This document shows positions 50,358 through 61,200 of a stretch of DNA of 64,000 bases, one piece after another (the first letter of the stretch is position 1; each line of letters opens with the position of its first letter). The DNA lies in contig JAFDVL010000057.1 in assembly GCA_018268995.1 (NCBI GenBank), positions 1 to 64,000 of the forward strand. The letters run 5' to 3'. Origin of the DNA: Acidobacteriota bacterium (GTDB taxonomy: Bacteria > Acidobacteriota > Blastocatellia > RBC074). The translations under genes were made by a program, and so were the position numbers. Below the pieces are notes generated by a model that was not told where the DNA came from, made no database searches, and saw only the letters and a program-made list of their open reading frames with translations.

Positions 50358-53300
50358 TTACTGGATCGTTAATCCTGCCCGCAAGGTGGCTGATTTGCCA
50401 TCTGGATTCGTGACAATCACATCACGGGTTCCAGGTGTGGCAAAACTAAAGGCACGTGTAAAGACTGCAATGGAAGTCTCTGAACGGCTAAAGTAATCTT
50501 CCGTCACCACGCCAATTCCTGAAATGTAAACGGTCGCCTTGGGAGCGAAGCCAGTTCCGTTGATCACCAGAATTGCGATGCTGCTGGGAGACATCCGATA
50601 TGGCGTTACCGATTTTACGCTGAGCGGTCGCGGTAGCACCTGAATCGTCGCTGTTGCTGTGCCCACACCACTCCGTCCGTCATCTACATTTAAAGTCAGG
50701 ACGTGGATGCCAATTCCCAACTTCACGCTGGCAGTGGCTCCCTGTGCAATTTCTGCTCCGTTGTCCGTCCAGCTAAATGTCAAACTATCCAGATCGGGGT
50801 CAGTTGATAACGTCCCATCGAGTTGCAGCACAATACCATCTACCTCAGTTGCATCAATGGTTGCCGGTAACGGTGCCATGACTGCATTGGGCGCACGATT
50901 GCTGCGTCCGCCGCCTGTCCCTGTACCGCCACCACCAACATTGGCATCGTCACTGGGCACGTTGCTGACCATAATTTGGAAGGGCAGGGTGAAATAAGTT
51001 TGTTGCTTATTGTCTGTGACCTGAACCCTGACCAGCGAGGGAGTTGTTCGCGAACCCAACGGCCCAATAAATAACGTTGCCTGACGCGCGACAGGATCAA
51101 TATTTCCTAACACGACGTTCGGCGGCGCACCAGAGAGTCGGAATGTCACAGGGTCCCCGTCCAAATCATCAGCTTGTAAGACGATCTTGCGCACTTCGGC
51201 GGGGTTGACGTATTGATCATTGAGGTTAGGCAGGAAGGGCGCAGCGCCGCTGGTCGTGCCGCCTGTTTGCTTATCCTCGGTTCCTTGTGTGACGTTGACA
51301 CTCAGACTTGCAGAGGCTTTGTTTCCTGCCCGATCTGTCGCCGTGAAGGTAACTGTTGTCAGTCCCAGTGGGAATACACTGCCAGAGGGCCGAGAAGCTG
51401 TCACTGCAACATTGCCATCAATCGCATCATAAGCAACGGGAGAGGAGAAGGTTACTTTAGCTCCGCCCGATGTCGTGGTTGCACTGATGGTTGACGGAAT
51501 GCGGCTAATCGTGGGAGCCGTTGTGTCCTTAACATCAATCGCCTGTACAAACGGCTGACTGGTTTCACCACTGGTATCCGTCACAATCAGCTTGATTTCA
51601 TGCGTGCCGATTCCCAGCCGATAGTCTGTAATCGCCGCCGTCGAAATAGGTTGATCGTTGATATACCATTGATACATGACTGTATCTTCCGGGTCAGGAT
51701 CCGTTGAAAGTGTACCATCCAGGCGTACGACTGTTCCGTTTGTTGACCGGGCTTCGGTGGAATAAGCAAAAGGCACAAATTCCGCGATAGGGGCCTGGTT
51801 GTCTGGGTTGCCTGCCGGAACAACCATCGTATGATTACTGATAGTCGTCAATAAGTGTAAGTTCCCGCTACCACTCAATCCTCCAGCCCAGCCGTCTACG
51901 GGCGAAGGAATGATTGGGCCTGTGGCGAAGTTGGAAATCACTGCAACCGAGGGCGTGGTCATACTGAGTTTCAGCCAACCAGCATTTTCCTGGATAGCCG
52001 AGGCGGGCATTTGCGGGCTAAGACGAATTTTAGCCAGCTCATCAAGGTTGATTTCTGCTTGTCCGATTAAGCCGCCATAAAACCCTAACGCTCTGTCATA
52101 AACAGTTACAGAGCCAGAACCACGAGTAGAAGGACTGCTGAGTAACGAGGTCGAAAAACGATAGTAACTCAGATAGGAATTATAATCATTTTGATTTGTT
52201 ACTGAAGCCAAGGCCCAGGTTGAAGGCAACCGATCAAATTCCACGTCATTAAAACTCAACACTGCTGTTTTGATATCTTGTTCGTCACGCTCGACTGCTC
52301 CTACCGAGTTTTTCCCAACAGCCAGCGCATTAAAGGCTGTTACGACACCACTGGTTTCAGTCACGTAGGCACTGCCAATGAGGTAATTAAATTGAATGGC
52401 TTGTGCCCCGGAATTGATTGCCATTGCCATTACCCAGCCTCGTTGTCCTGAGGTGACATCACTGGCCTTGATAGAGATAGATTGCAGCGGGTCAAGGGTA
52501 ATGATCTTTTCCGCAATTTGTGGAGTGGGCGCGATGGAGTTGAAGAAAAGACGAACGCGCGCTTTTTGCGCCGGATGCGTGTTGGTCAGGTTGATCAGCG
52601 TTGCTGCTGGCTTAGCTCCACTGACGAATCGTGGGTAAAGTAGAATGCTGCCAGCTTTGCTTTCGCTGATTCCGGTGGAACCGCCTTCGGGTTCTGCCTG
52701 ATCTTGGGAGGGAACCTCTGGAGCTGCCGCGATGGTCGGCGTTACTGCTCTCAGGCTAATTTTGTATTGATCCAGCCATTCCAGAACTTGCAGATTCAGC
52801 GCGCCGGATTGAGGCTTCCCGGAAATCGGGCTGAAGCTGACGCCCAAGGTAGGCAATAGCTTTGGTTTCTTTTCATTGGCTTTATCTGAAGCCTGGAAGG
52901 ACGCCCAACCGGGTTGCCCTGATTTGATAATCGTGTTGAGCGGCTGATCTGTCCAAATATCGCTGGCGGCGCTAAACAAACCACAAATGTATCCGCTGAC
53001 TTCTGTCGTATAGGCTTTTCCTTTCGCGTCATAAACCGTTGCATCTAACAACGCGAAAGTCGTGCCGAATTCGTCAGTCAGGTCAGGCAAGGGCGAATAA
53101 AGGGTCAAATCTGCTGCAACCGATTGCAGATTGTCGGCAGCGACGACATAGGGCAACTTATCGTATTGTTTGCCGTCAAATTCCAGCCCAAAAGTTTTGC
53201 CATCGCCTGTTACAGAACCCGCTGTGCGCTTGGCTACAGCGAATGCATTATAGTTACCTTCAAAGCCCTGCCAGTCACGAACAGTCGCGCTACCCAGAAT

Positions 53301-53792
53301 CCAGTTGAATTGCGTCGGCGCGCCTGTTGGTGTCACGGCAACAGCCATCAGGTATCCGATTGAGTCGGGAAACTCTTTACTTGCGAGAAATGTGCGTGAT
53401 TGATTGGCTGCCAGATTAATAAATTTATCTTCGTAGATACAGTCATGAACAGCAATCAATCGAACTGTCACCCCGTCACTTGGGTTGGTGTTGGTTAACG
53501 ATATTACTGTGTTCACTTTATCCGGTCTGGTGCTATCACTGACGTATTTGTGAAAGAACAGGACAGACCCAGCCTTACTGCTGCTGGCATTGGTCTTTGG
53601 CGCGCCAGGTCCCACGAGGGCAACGCCTGGGCCAATCGTCACTGTGGTGGATTGTGCACTCACGGCCCGAAATGTCAGGTGTGCAATTGCACCAAGCGCG
53701 GCAATCAGAAACGCCATTTGAATGAGGGTTTTTCCTGATCTCAGGTGGAAACGAACAGGTGTGCGGAAAGAGACAATGTGCCTGGGTTGCAT
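50358..53792 (-). CDS. Giant secreted protein: duplicated module, PKD, HYR and IPT-like domains
   Basis: 1144 residues from the chosen start. Signal segment (MAFLIAALGAIAHLTFRAVSA). Two copies of one module of about 250 residues follow, marked by KAGSVLFFHKYVSDSTRPDK / KAGSILLYPRFVSGAKPAAT, then VISLTNTNPSDG / LINLTNTHPAQK, and FNWILGSATV / FNYLIGSAYV. Next come a PKD-like domain (LDGTLSTDPDPEDTVMYQWY), a HYR-type domain (AYDAIDGNVAVTASRPSGS), a cadherin-like stretch, a second PKD-like domain (LDGTLSTDPDLDSLTFSW), and a C-terminal IPT/TIG-like domain (ILVINGTGFAPKATVYISGI). No enzyme motif is seen; adhesion or surface structure is the likely role. Start at ATG 53792 has GGAG 7 bases upstream; the longer frame is unlikely. 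Confidence 0.82.
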   Translation of the reverse strand: MQPRHIVSFRTPVRFHLRSGKTLIQMAFLIAALGAIAHLTFRAVSAQSTTVTIGPGVALVGPGAPKTNASSSKAGSVLFFHKYVSDSTRPDKVNTVISLTNTNPSDGVTVRLIAVHDCIYEDKFINLAANQSRTFLASKEFPDSIGYLMAVAVTPTGAPTQFNWILGSATVRDWQGFEGNYNAFAVAKRTAGSVTGDGKTFGLEFDGKQYDKLPYVVAADNLQSVAADLTLYSPLPDLTDEFGTTFALLDATVYDAKGKAYTTEVSGYICGLFSAASDIWTDQPLNTIIKSGQPGWASFQASDKANEKKPKLLPTLGVSFSPISGKPQSGALNLQVLEWLDQYKISLRAVTPTIAAAPEVPSQDQAEPEGGSTGISESKAGSILLYPRFVSGAKPAATLINLTNTHPAQKARVRLFFNSIAPTPQIAEKIITLDPLQSISIKASDVTSGQRGWVMAMAINSGAQAIQFNYLIGSAYVTETSGVVTAFNALAVGKNSVGAVERDEQDIKTAVLSFNDVEFDRLPSTWALASVTNQNDYNSYLSYYRFSTSLLSSPSTRGSGSVTVYDRALGFYGGLIGQAEINLDELAKIRLSPQMPASAIQENAGWLKLSMTTPSVAVISNFATGPIIPSPVDGWAGGLSGSGNLHLLTTISNHTMVVPAGNPDNQAPIAEFVPFAYSTEARSTNGTVVRLDGTLSTDPDPEDTVMYQWYINDQPISTAAITDYRLGIGTHEIKLIVTDTSGETSQPFVQAIDVKDTTAPTISRIPSTISATTTSGGAKVTFSSPVAYDAIDGNVAVTASRPSGSVFPLGLTTVTFTATDRAGNKASASLSVNVTQGTEDKQTGGTTSGAAPFLPNLNDQYVNPAEVRKIVLQADDLDGDPVTFRLSGAPPNVVLGNIDPVARQATLFIGPLGSRTTPSLVRVQVTDNKQQTYFTLPFQIMVSNVPSDDANVGGGGTGTGGGRSNRAPNAVMAPLPATIDATEVDGIVLQLDGTLSTDPDLDSLTFSWTDNGAEIAQGATASVKLGIGIHVLTLNVDDGRSGVGTATATIQVLPRPLSVKSVTPYRMSPSSIAILVINGTGFAPKATVYISGIGVVTEDYFSRSETSIAVFTRAFSFATPGTRDVIVTNPDGKSATLRAGLTIQ

Positions 53793-54259
53793 ACGAAACT
53801 CCATGTATATTTTGCTTTGTGAGTAGCCGCAGGTAGAGGGGTCGTGAGAGTACGCCACGGCGTCTATATTTTTTATTCGGTAGGCGATCTTCACTTGCTG
53901 TTTCTTTGCGGAAAGCAGAGAGAGGCACATTAAAGAAGCTTCCCTCAACGCAAGGAAATCACCCAAGTCCCAGTGAGTTCACGCAGGCTGCGTGCAAGTT
54001 ATTTTTTGAATTCCTGGTTGCTGATGTCACAACCAAGTCCGCTGGCGTGAGGCGGATGGTAGTTGGCTTATTAAGCCGCATCTAACTGTGAGGGCACACT
54101 TGATTAAGTTAGTTTTTATCGTCTCGAATATTTACGGCCCGAAGCTTAGCACAAGGAATCTATGTCCGCAAGAAAAGAGTTTTTGTCAGGCAGATTCTAA
54201 TTATTGAGCCTCTTTAGTTTAACTTCTTTACTTCCAGAAAATACCTTGTTCTGCTGCGA
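53793..54259. other. Intergenic region with one perfect palindrome
   Basis: 467 bases ahead of the giant protein gene with no coding pattern. CACGCAG-G-CTGCGTG at 53980-53994 is a perfect palindrome about 190 bases upstream of the start and could be an operator. GGTTG/CAACC near 54020 is a weaker one. Confidence 0.4.
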
Positions 54260-55438
54260 TTAGTAATTAGCCAGTAGATAGTCTTGTCTTTGCTCTTTGA
54301 ATTGCTGTTCCCCAGTACTCCAATCTGCTGCGATTTCTGACATTGGCACGCCGTCCGTAATTTGTTCCCTCAGTCGCAGTGTGCCTGCAATGACATCAAA
54401 AGGGTTGCGGTCAAATTCGTATTCGTAGGGTGGCTCTTTCCAGCCAAAGTCATCTGGATACAAATCGTGATAGGCCTTGATGATGGCGATGCCCGTCAGG
54501 ACGGGCTTGAATGTGACCCGCGATAAAACATGAATTTGAACGCCGTGGCAGATTTGGCCGACGTGCTTTTGAAATGTGGGCAGAAAACTATGCGGGCGAA
54601 AATGTACACCGGGCAATTGCAGGTCATTAAGATACCGGGCAATGTCATATGCGTCGGCATACGGTGCGCCAACTAGCTCAAATGGCCGTGTTGTGCCGCG
54701 CCCTTCGCTAATCAGCGTGCCCTCTAAAAACACAGTGCCTGGATAGACAACACAGCCCTCAACCGTGGGAAGATTGGGTGAGGGAATGATCCACGGGCCA
54801 TCCGTTTCATCATAAAACCAGGTGCGGCTGTAGCCTTGCATCGGAACAACTTCCAATTCGCAGTCAATGCCGAATTCGCGATTAAAAAGCTGAGCCAGTT
54901 CCGCAACAGTCATTCCGTGCCGCATTGGAATTGGAAACATGCCGACAAAGGATTCGTGTTCGCGTTCAAGAATATTTCCCTCAATTTGGGTGCCGCCGAT
55001 GGGATTGGGACGATCCAGCACAATCATCTTTTTACCAAACTCCCGGCAAGCCTGCATGGCTAGTGCCATTGTGTAGATGAACGTGTAAACGCGCGTTCCT
55101 ACGTCTTGCACATCGAAGACTAATACGTCTACGTCGCGCAACATTTCCTCCGTCGGTTTGCGTGTTGTGCCATAAAGCGAATGTGCCATGACACCTGTCC
55201 GCCGATCTCGAAAGCCTTGCCATTCGATCATGTTGTCCTGGGTTTCACCGCGAATGCCGTGTTGTGGTCCGAAAAGCGTAGTTAAATTGATGTCTGGATG
55301 CGCACGAAATAAATCTGCTGCGTGCTGGTATTGGTGGTTGACGCTGGTCGGATTACAAATCAATCCCACGCGTGCGCCCCGCAATAATTCCAGTTTTTCT
55401 GTAAGTAAGACTTCCAGTCCTAGTTTGATTTTGTTCAT
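54260..55438 (-). CDS. DUF1343 / NamZ-family exo-beta-N-acetylmuramidase
   Basis: 392 residues, full length for DUF1343. Conserved blocks: [92 protein letters not shown] and [20 protein letters not shown]. The family includes NamZ, which removes terminal MurNAc from peptidoglycan fragments during wall recycling. No signal peptide is seen, so this copy would act in the cytoplasm. Start is the ATG before [10 protein letters not shown]. Single-gene unit, divergent from a secreted protein gene. Enzyme activity is inferred from the family. Confidence 0.88.
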   Translation of the reverse strand: MNKIKLGLEVLLTEKLELLRGARVGLICNPTSVNHQYQHAADLFRAHPDINLTTLFGPQHGIRGETQDNMIEWQGFRDRRTGVMAHSLYGTTRKPTEEMLRDVDVLVFDVQDVGTRVYTFIYTMALAMQACREFGKKMIVLDRPNPIGGTQIEGNILEREHESFVGMFPIPMRHGMTVAELAQLFNREFGIDCELEVVPMQGYSRTWFYDETDGPWIIPSPNLPTVEGCVVYPGTVFLEGTLISEGRGTTRPFELVGAPYADAYDIARYLNDLQLPGVHFRPHSFLPTFQKHVGQICHGVQIHVLSRVTFKPVLTGIAIIKAYHDLYPDDFGWKEPPYEYEFDRNPFDVIAGTLRLREQITDGVPMSEIAADWSTGEQQFKEQRQDYLLANY

Positions 55439-55516
55439 ATGGTTTTTTACCGCAAATGGTAACTGAAAACGGACAATGTTATTCTGTAGCGGTTCTCACA
55501 AGAGCAAAAGGATTTT

Positions 55517-56590
55517 ATGAAACTTGTCCGAAATTTTTTCTCTGCCATTATTATCTTAACTCTCTTAGTAAGCGTCAGCCTCGCGCAGTATCCAAGACAA
55601 ACATCTCCGCCGGAGACAACAGGGCCGTTCACTGTGCAGATGATCAATACCATGCTGCGGCGCAACGTGGGGCGCGATATGACTGAATCCGATCTGGCAG
55701 CGCGGATTCAACGCCTTGGCGTTGACTTCGTTCCGACACCAGAAATCGTCGGGCGTTTCCGTTTTAATGGCGCGCATCCGCATTTGCTCAATGTCATTCG
55801 TCGTGCGGGCGAAAAGTTTGCGCCCGCTTCTGATACCATCGTTGCGATCAAGGCCGATCCGGTAATTGAAGAAGTCCGCAAGAATGTCAAAGACTATGTA
55901 GATGGCATGCCGGATTTTATTTGCACACAGGAAGTCGAGCGGTTTATTGACACCGACGGCTCTGGAGCCTGGCAACGAATGGATGCCTTGCGCTATGAGC
56001 TAACCTACAACCGCAAAAAAGAAACCTATAAGCCCGTCGCCGCAAATAGTTTGTTGTCGCCACCGCGTCCGAACATCGCAGGCGGCGCAACCTCGGCAGG
56101 CGAATTTGCTTCGACTCTGGACGACTTGTTTGACCCAAAAAGCGAAACGTATTTTACGCCTGCGGGCAAGGAAAAACTCGGCACACATCAAGCCTTGATT
56201 TATGACTATCACGTTGCTCAACCCAAATCCAAACTGGATGTGAAAATTGGCGATGATCCGCCGTTCATCGCGGCTTACAGCGGCAGCGTCTGGATTGACG
56301 CTGACACCAAACAAGTGCTGCGCATTGAACAAGCCATTGAAGACCCTCCCGCGCAATATCGCACGTTTAGTGGTGACAAGATCATTGATTACGAGATGGT
56401 CAAATTGCGGGGCACAGATGTCGAAGTTTTGTTACCCGTCAAAGCCGAGGTCATGATGCTCAATCGGACGCAACGGGCATATTCGCGCAACGTGATTTAC
56501 TTCAAGTTCTATCGCAAGTTTGAATCCGACATTAAATTCATCACTGGCGACGAAGAGAAGCCGCCGGAGAAGAAGCCAGAGAAACCTTGA
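55517..56590 (+). CDS. Secreted protein of unknown function
   Basis: 357 residues with a clear signal peptide (NFFSAIIILTLLVSVSLAQ). The N-terminal domain has FTVQMINTMLRRNVGRDMTE and LRVDFVPTPEI-like residues; the main domain contains YVDGMPDFICTQEVERF, LDDLFDPKSETYF, GTHQALIYDYHVAQPKSKLD and AAYSGSVWIDADTKQVLRIE, a pattern I know from acidobacterial proteins with outer-membrane-lipoprotein-sorting-like (LolA/LolB-type) beta sheets. The tail is Lys/Pro/Glu-rich. I cannot give a function. A purine-rich then pyrimidine-rich block follows its stop. Confidence 0.75.
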   Translation: MKLVRNFFSAIIILTLLVSVSLAQYPRQTSPPETTGPFTVQMINTMLRRNVGRDMTESDLAARIQRLGVDFVPTPEIVGRFRFNGAHPHLLNVIRRAGEKFAPASDTIVAIKADPVIEEVRKNVKDYVDGMPDFICTQEVERFIDTDGSGAWQRMDALRYELTYNRKKETYKPVAANSLLSPPRPNIAGGATSAGEFASTLDDLFDPKSETYFTPAGKEKLGTHQALIYDYHVAQPKSKLDVKIGDDPPFIAAYSGSVWIDADTKQVLRIEQAIEDPPAQYRTFSGDKIIDYEMVKLRGTDVEVLLPVKAEVMMLNRTQRAYSRNVIYFKFYRKFESDIKFITGDEEKPPEKKPEKP

Positions 56591-56597
56591 TGTAGCA

Positions 56598-56682
56598 AGA
56601 GAGAGAAAGAGCGAAAGAGCGAGATCGTTTATTTGCCCTCTTCAATCACTCTTTCTCTCAATCGCTCTTTCTTTCCCTGCGT
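56598..56682. repeat. Polypurine then polypyrimidine block
   Basis: GAGAGAAAGAG and GAAAGAGCGA, in that order, are followed by their inverses CTCTTTCTCTC and TCGCTCTTTC in the same order. Sits between the unknown secreted protein and the lysoplasmalogenase-like gene; it may act as a weak terminator or structured leader. Confidence 0.5.
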
Positions 56683-56693
56683 CCCCTTTATCT

Positions 56694-57416
56694 ATGAACA
56701 TCAGTCCCCCGAATGTTTGGCAATGGCGCGAGATGAAATTGGTTGACCGCGTGTTGTTTGCCATTTCAATTTTTTGCGGCGTGAGTTATTTGCTCGCGCC
56801 GTTTTTATTTGCATCGCAAATCCGCGCTTACTGGCCAATCAATACGCTGATCAAAGGATTAGCCGTTTCGCCTTTAGCCGTGATCGCCTGGCGCTGGCTG
56901 AAGGGCGCGGATGGCACGCTGCTCAGTGTTGCCCTTATATTTTCCAGCCTGGGTGACATCTTTCTTTCCCTTCGCAACGGCAACTGGTTTGTTTTTGGTC
57001 TGCTGTCATTTTTAATCGCGCATCTGTTTTTTATTGTGCTTTGGGTTCGCAACTGGCCTAAGCCTCTGCGCATCAGCAAACATCAGAATCTACTTCTGGC
57101 GATAGTGCTTTTTTATCTCATCGCGATGTTGTGGTGGATGCTGCCTGTGCCGGGATTGTCTGTGCCAGTTGCAATCTATATGTGTGTGCTGACGACGATG
57201 GTGATGACATCAGCGCTGGCGGATTCCAAAGGCGCGTGGATCGTCGCGGGAGCGGTTTTGTTTTTAATTTCAGATTCGCTAATTGCACTGAGCACGTTCA
57301 AGCATGTCGTGGGTGGCAAACTGGCAGGCTTTTTGATTTGGTCAACGTATTATCTTGCGCAATATTTCATGACGTTTGGCTTTTTGTCGGATCAACAGCG
57401 CGCGAATACAGAATAA
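56694..57416 (+). CDS. YhhN-family membrane protein, lysoplasmalogenase-like
   Basis: 240-residue inner-membrane protein with about eight hydrophobic helices. TLIKGLAVSPLAVIAWRWLK, then ALIFSSLGDIFLSLRNGNWF, FLIAHLFFIVLWV and LFLISDSLIALSTF match the YhhN/TMEM86 family, whose conserved Asp in the SxLGDxxL motif and in FxxSDxxLA are present. Eukaryotic members hydrolyse the vinyl-ether bond of lysoplasmalogens; bacterial function is less clear. Start at ATG 56694, since the frame upstream runs through a low-complexity purine/pyrimidine block and is not conserved in character. Confidence 0.85.
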   Translation: MNISPPNVWQWREMKLVDRVLFAISIFCGVSYLLAPFLFASQIRAYWPINTLIKGLAVSPLAVIAWRWLKGADGTLLSVALIFSSLGDIFLSLRNGNWFVFGLLSFLIAHLFFIVLWVRNWPKPLRISKHQNLLLAIVLFYLIAMLWWMLPVPGLSVPVAIYMCVLTTMVMTSALADSKGAWIVAGAVLFLISDSLIALSTFKHVVGGKLAGFLIWSTYYLAQYFMTFGFLSDQQRANTE

Positions 57417-57624
57417 AAGTCACTTATTTATCCTTTGAGGCAGCTGGCGAGAGGCTTTGATTTGCTTCTGTTAAGTTGGCTTGTGTTGTGAACGGCGACT
57501 TCCCAGGCTGCGGCCCGAAACCACACAGATTTTAGGCTTTTGATAGGAATGGCTGAGGACGGGGCTCCGTGCTGCAACCTGAGATTCGCTGTTTGGTGAA
57601 ATAACTTGTGGAGGAATTCAAGGC

Positions 57625-57708
57625 GTCAGTCGGCAAGTTAGAAACCGGCGCTGCCACTTGCCGACCGACGTTCGATACCCGCTTTACTCCCCCAGCAAGC
57701 GGATCGAA
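57625..57708. repeat. Two tandem hairpins in a convergent intergenic region
   Basis: First: 57625-57638 with 57656-57669 (14 bp, one mismatch). Second: TTCGATACCCGCTT (57671-57684) with AAGCGGATCGAA (57697-57708), two-base bulge. The rest of 57417-57720 shows no gene. They probably end transcripts from both sides. Confidence 0.6.
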
Positions 57709-57720
57709 TTGGGAAACTTG

Positions 57721-57945
57721 TTAGCATTGAATGCTGATGCGTCTGGCAACAAACTGAAAAGTTCTTGTGCTGAAACCGGGAATCTGTTGATTCAATAATT
57801 CAAAATCCTGATAGATGCCGAAGCCTCCCAACCAGTCAAAGGCAAATTCTTGGGATTGCGTTGCGGTCGAGGCGTCGTTGGCAATGTAGCGATCAAAGAT
57901 CCAGCAGTTTGAAAAATCAAGGATTTGCATTTCGGTATTCGTCAT
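57721..57945 (-). CDS. Hypothetical 74-residue protein
   Basis: Not recognised. Starts MTNTEMQILDFSNCWIFDRY, is rich in aromatic residues and Asp/Gln, and ends TFQFVARRISIQC with a terminal Cys. No signal peptide. The ATG is preceded by GGAAGG 5 bases upstream, while the longer frame (to 58062) runs back through an inverted repeat and is unlikely to be coding. A 14-bp hairpin lies 29 bases upstream of the start. Small precursor peptides, antitoxins and regulatory proteins all have such sizes; nothing here decides. Confidence 0.5.
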   Translation of the reverse strand: MTNTEMQILDFSNCWIFDRYIANDASTATQSQEFAFDWLGGFGIYQDFELLNQQIPGFSTRTFQFVARRISIQC

Positions 57946-57973
57946 AAGTGCCTTCCGGTTTTGATAATAAGGT

Positions 57974-58037
57974 GAGCACACAATCTCACGTTCTAATGCA
58001 ATCTCTGGTGAGTTGTGATCGTCGAGATTGTGTGCTC
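57974..58037. repeat. 14-bp inverted repeat in the leader of the small gene
   Basis: GAGCACACAATCTC at 57974-57987 and its exact inverse at 58024-58037, 36-base loop. Could be a structured 5' leader or a palindromic insertion. The following 58038-58249 holds only T-rich sequence. Confidence 0.65.
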
Positions 58038-58249
58038 CAGTTGTGTTCTCCATCTCAATCAAGTTCGTTTATTTTTTTGTTGCTTCGTTCTTGTTCATTT
58101 GTGTTTTTTCTACTTCCACTTAGGTAAGACATTTCAGAAAAAACATTTCACCTGCGGAGAGAATCTTTTTCGCAGACACAAAAAAGGCTGCCTGGTGCAG
58201 CCCTGATTACTTCGTTTGGATGTTACTGATTTTGTGAAGTGGAAAAGAC

Positions 58250-61200
58250 TTAACGCTTGCCTTCGAGGTTGGCCCATTCACCGGATTGGATAAAGCCCGC
58301 CCAATAAAAAGGATGCTGACGATTCTTTTTCTGAAGCATTTTGAGTTGTACCTGACGTAAAGACTCGCCGCGACCGAGACCTTGTTTCAGCCCTGTATAA
58401 TATGTTGTCATCCATTCACGCGAGGCGATTTCATCCACAGGCCACAGGCTCATCACCTGGGTTTCCGCCCCGGCCAAGACCAGTGCGCGGCGCAGTCCAT
58501 AGACCCCATCGCCATTTTTCACTTCGCCCACGCCCGTATCACAGGCTGAGAGCACGACCAGTCTGGTGCCCCATAGATCAAGCCCGGCAGCTTCCTTCGC
58601 GGTCAACACGCCGTTGTCCGCATCACTCCTGTGCTGATTGAAACCCGCGAAAAGCAGACCAGATCGCAGAAGGGGGTCTTTCAGCGGAGAAGACTCGATA
58701 ACGTCTGCCTCGCTTCCTCGTGCGCCAGCCTTTCGGGTGTTGTTGGCCGCAGGGGCAGCATCTTCCAGGAAAAAGCCGTGCGTGGCGATGTGCAAAATGC
58801 TGGGCGCGGCAATTTGCTGGAGCGCTGATTTTGTTGCTTTGGCGCGCGCAAGGACGATGGCCTGTGGCCATAAGGTTTTGATTTCTTCAGCTTCTTTGCT
58901 GGTTTCTGACAAACGATCCGCATTCCATTCGTTGAAGCTTTCACTGCCGGATTTGAAGCCTCGCAACGTGGCGCGTCTGCCGCTGGTTTTCGCTGGAGCC
59001 ATTGCAATTGCTTGCGACTTCGCGTTCAGATCAAAATCGGGATCGGCCACAATCAACGGCGCTCCCTTGGGCGTACGTGCAACTTGTAATCGCAAGAGAT
59101 CGCGTCCGCTGGTCAGATAACTAATCGTGTAGCGTTCAATCAGATAACGTTTTTGTTCATCCACCAGCGCCGCAAAGGGCAGCAGATTCAACATTCCATC
59201 AGGCGAGATGAGCAGATGTTTCGATTCGCCCAGCAATGCGCGCACAGGCCGCATTACTTTTTCATCCACCTGGCGGGCAAGGGAAGCGGCGTCATCGCGT
59301 TTCGGGTCACGCAAGGCGAATCGTAAATTCTCGATGGCTTGATCTATCTGGTTAGCCTCGCCTAAATCTTTCCAGCGAATTGTGCCGTCTGCGTTCAGCA
59401 CATAGGCCAGATAATGAAGTGACGCAAAGGTTTTGCTGGTCGGTTGATAGGGTTGATATGTTGCAAACTCAAGCAGGCTTGCTTGCGCGGGAAGCGCTGT
59501 TTGAATGGCCTGTAAGTTGATTGACTGCGTCTCAGTGGCGAACTCAGCACTGCGCTGACTTAGCTCTGCCTCAAGCTGATCTATTTCCTTTTCATGCTGT
59601 TTGATCTGCGCCAGATAGGTTTCAGGCTTGTCCCCGCTGAGTCCGCGAAAGGTGAGGTTTGCCAACTGCGATCTGGCGGAGGCTAAACGATCTAAGAGCT
59701 TTTGCTGTTCAGCATCTGAGTGACGGCGGAAGGTGGCAATGCTGTCAGACATTGCGTCCAACCCGCGCCCCTTGCTGCGCAGGATTGCCTCCATCGCCAG
59801 CTTCGCCGCTTCTTTGTTCTCCGGCATTGCCTGTGCGTGCAAGCTCAGGGTCGCATTGACCGCATCCGAAAACAGCGCGATGTATCGCAGCTTTTGCCGT
59901 TCAGACCCCGCCAGCAAGTTTTGTTTCAGATTCGCTTCGTTAATCTCGTTGACTTGCGATTGATACGCGAATGCCTTGGGCGAATCGTTTGTGTTGCGAT
60001 AAAGCAATGCCAGTTCGCTGAGCGTCTCGGCCACTTCTGGATGTTTGGTTCCTACTAATTTCGTGCGGAGTGCCAGCGTATCCTGAAAGAGCGATTCTGC
60101 TTTTGGATAATCGTTGTTGGATTGTGCAATTCTGGCCAGACGGTTGAGTGAATAGGCAACGTTTGGATTCTCTTCGCCGACCTTTTTTTTGAGCAGGTCA
60201 AGGGCCTGTCGGTAAAATTCCTGTGCCTTTGCCAGATCGCCTTTGCGGTAATAAATATCGGCCAGGAAATTATAGGAAAGAGCGACTTCCGGGTGTTCGG
60301 GCGAGAAGGTTTGCTTGCGCATCTCAAAGGCGCGTGTTTGCAAGCTTTCTGCTTTTTCGTTGTCGCCCTTGCGATAGTACAGGTTGGCCAGATTGCTCAG
60401 AATAATCGCTTTACTTTGGCTGGGTTGTGGACCGAGAGACTCAATAATTTCCAGCGTCTTTTGCCAGAGCGTTTCGGCCTGATCGTAATCGCCGCGTTCC
60501 AGATTGATGATGGCCAGACCGTTGAGCGCCTGAAACACTTCTTTTCGCCCCAGCTTTTCCCAGGTTGTTTTGGCTTGTTGGTAAAGCTGTTCAGCGTCGA
60601 AGTAATTTCCTTCTTTGTACCGCAAGGCTGCGAGATTGGTGAGAGAAACCGCGATGTCATAGCTTTCAGGCGGGAACAGCTTACGTCGAATTTCCAACAC
60701 CTGCTGAAACATCTGGGCAGATTTCGTGAAATCGCCTTTGCCGTAATACACCGATCCCAGATCGTTGCTTACATTCACGACCTCAATCGAGTCCTTCCCG
60801 AATTTCTTTTCCATCAAAGCCATCGCGCGCAGGTACAGCGTTTCGGCCTCTGCAAAATCCCCTGTTGTGTCTGCCATCCTCCCACCTTTTTTGCTTAATA
60901 AATCGCCGTACCATTTGACGAGATTGTGTGGATACGAAAGAACGGTCGCATCCTCTTTGCCAAAGTGCTGCGCCAGATTGGCAAAGACGGTTTCTTCCAG
61001 GGCGATGGCTTCAGCACGTTTCTTTTGCGACAGCAGCGCCTGACTTTCGCGGTATTGTTTGTAGGCGGCGGCAATCACTTGATCGCTTGTTGTCGCAGGG
61101 CGTAACGCAAGAACTTTGATTTCATACGCGCCGGGTTTGGCTTTGGCATCAGGGGCTTTGACGATGATCTGGTAATTTCCATTCATTTCGCTGGCAAACG

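Noticed and set aside
56520-56693. N-terminal extension of the lysoplasmalogenase-like protein
   Set aside because: The extension is encoded by the purine/pyrimidine block and the 3' end of the previous gene; the first plausible start with membrane helix context is at 56694.
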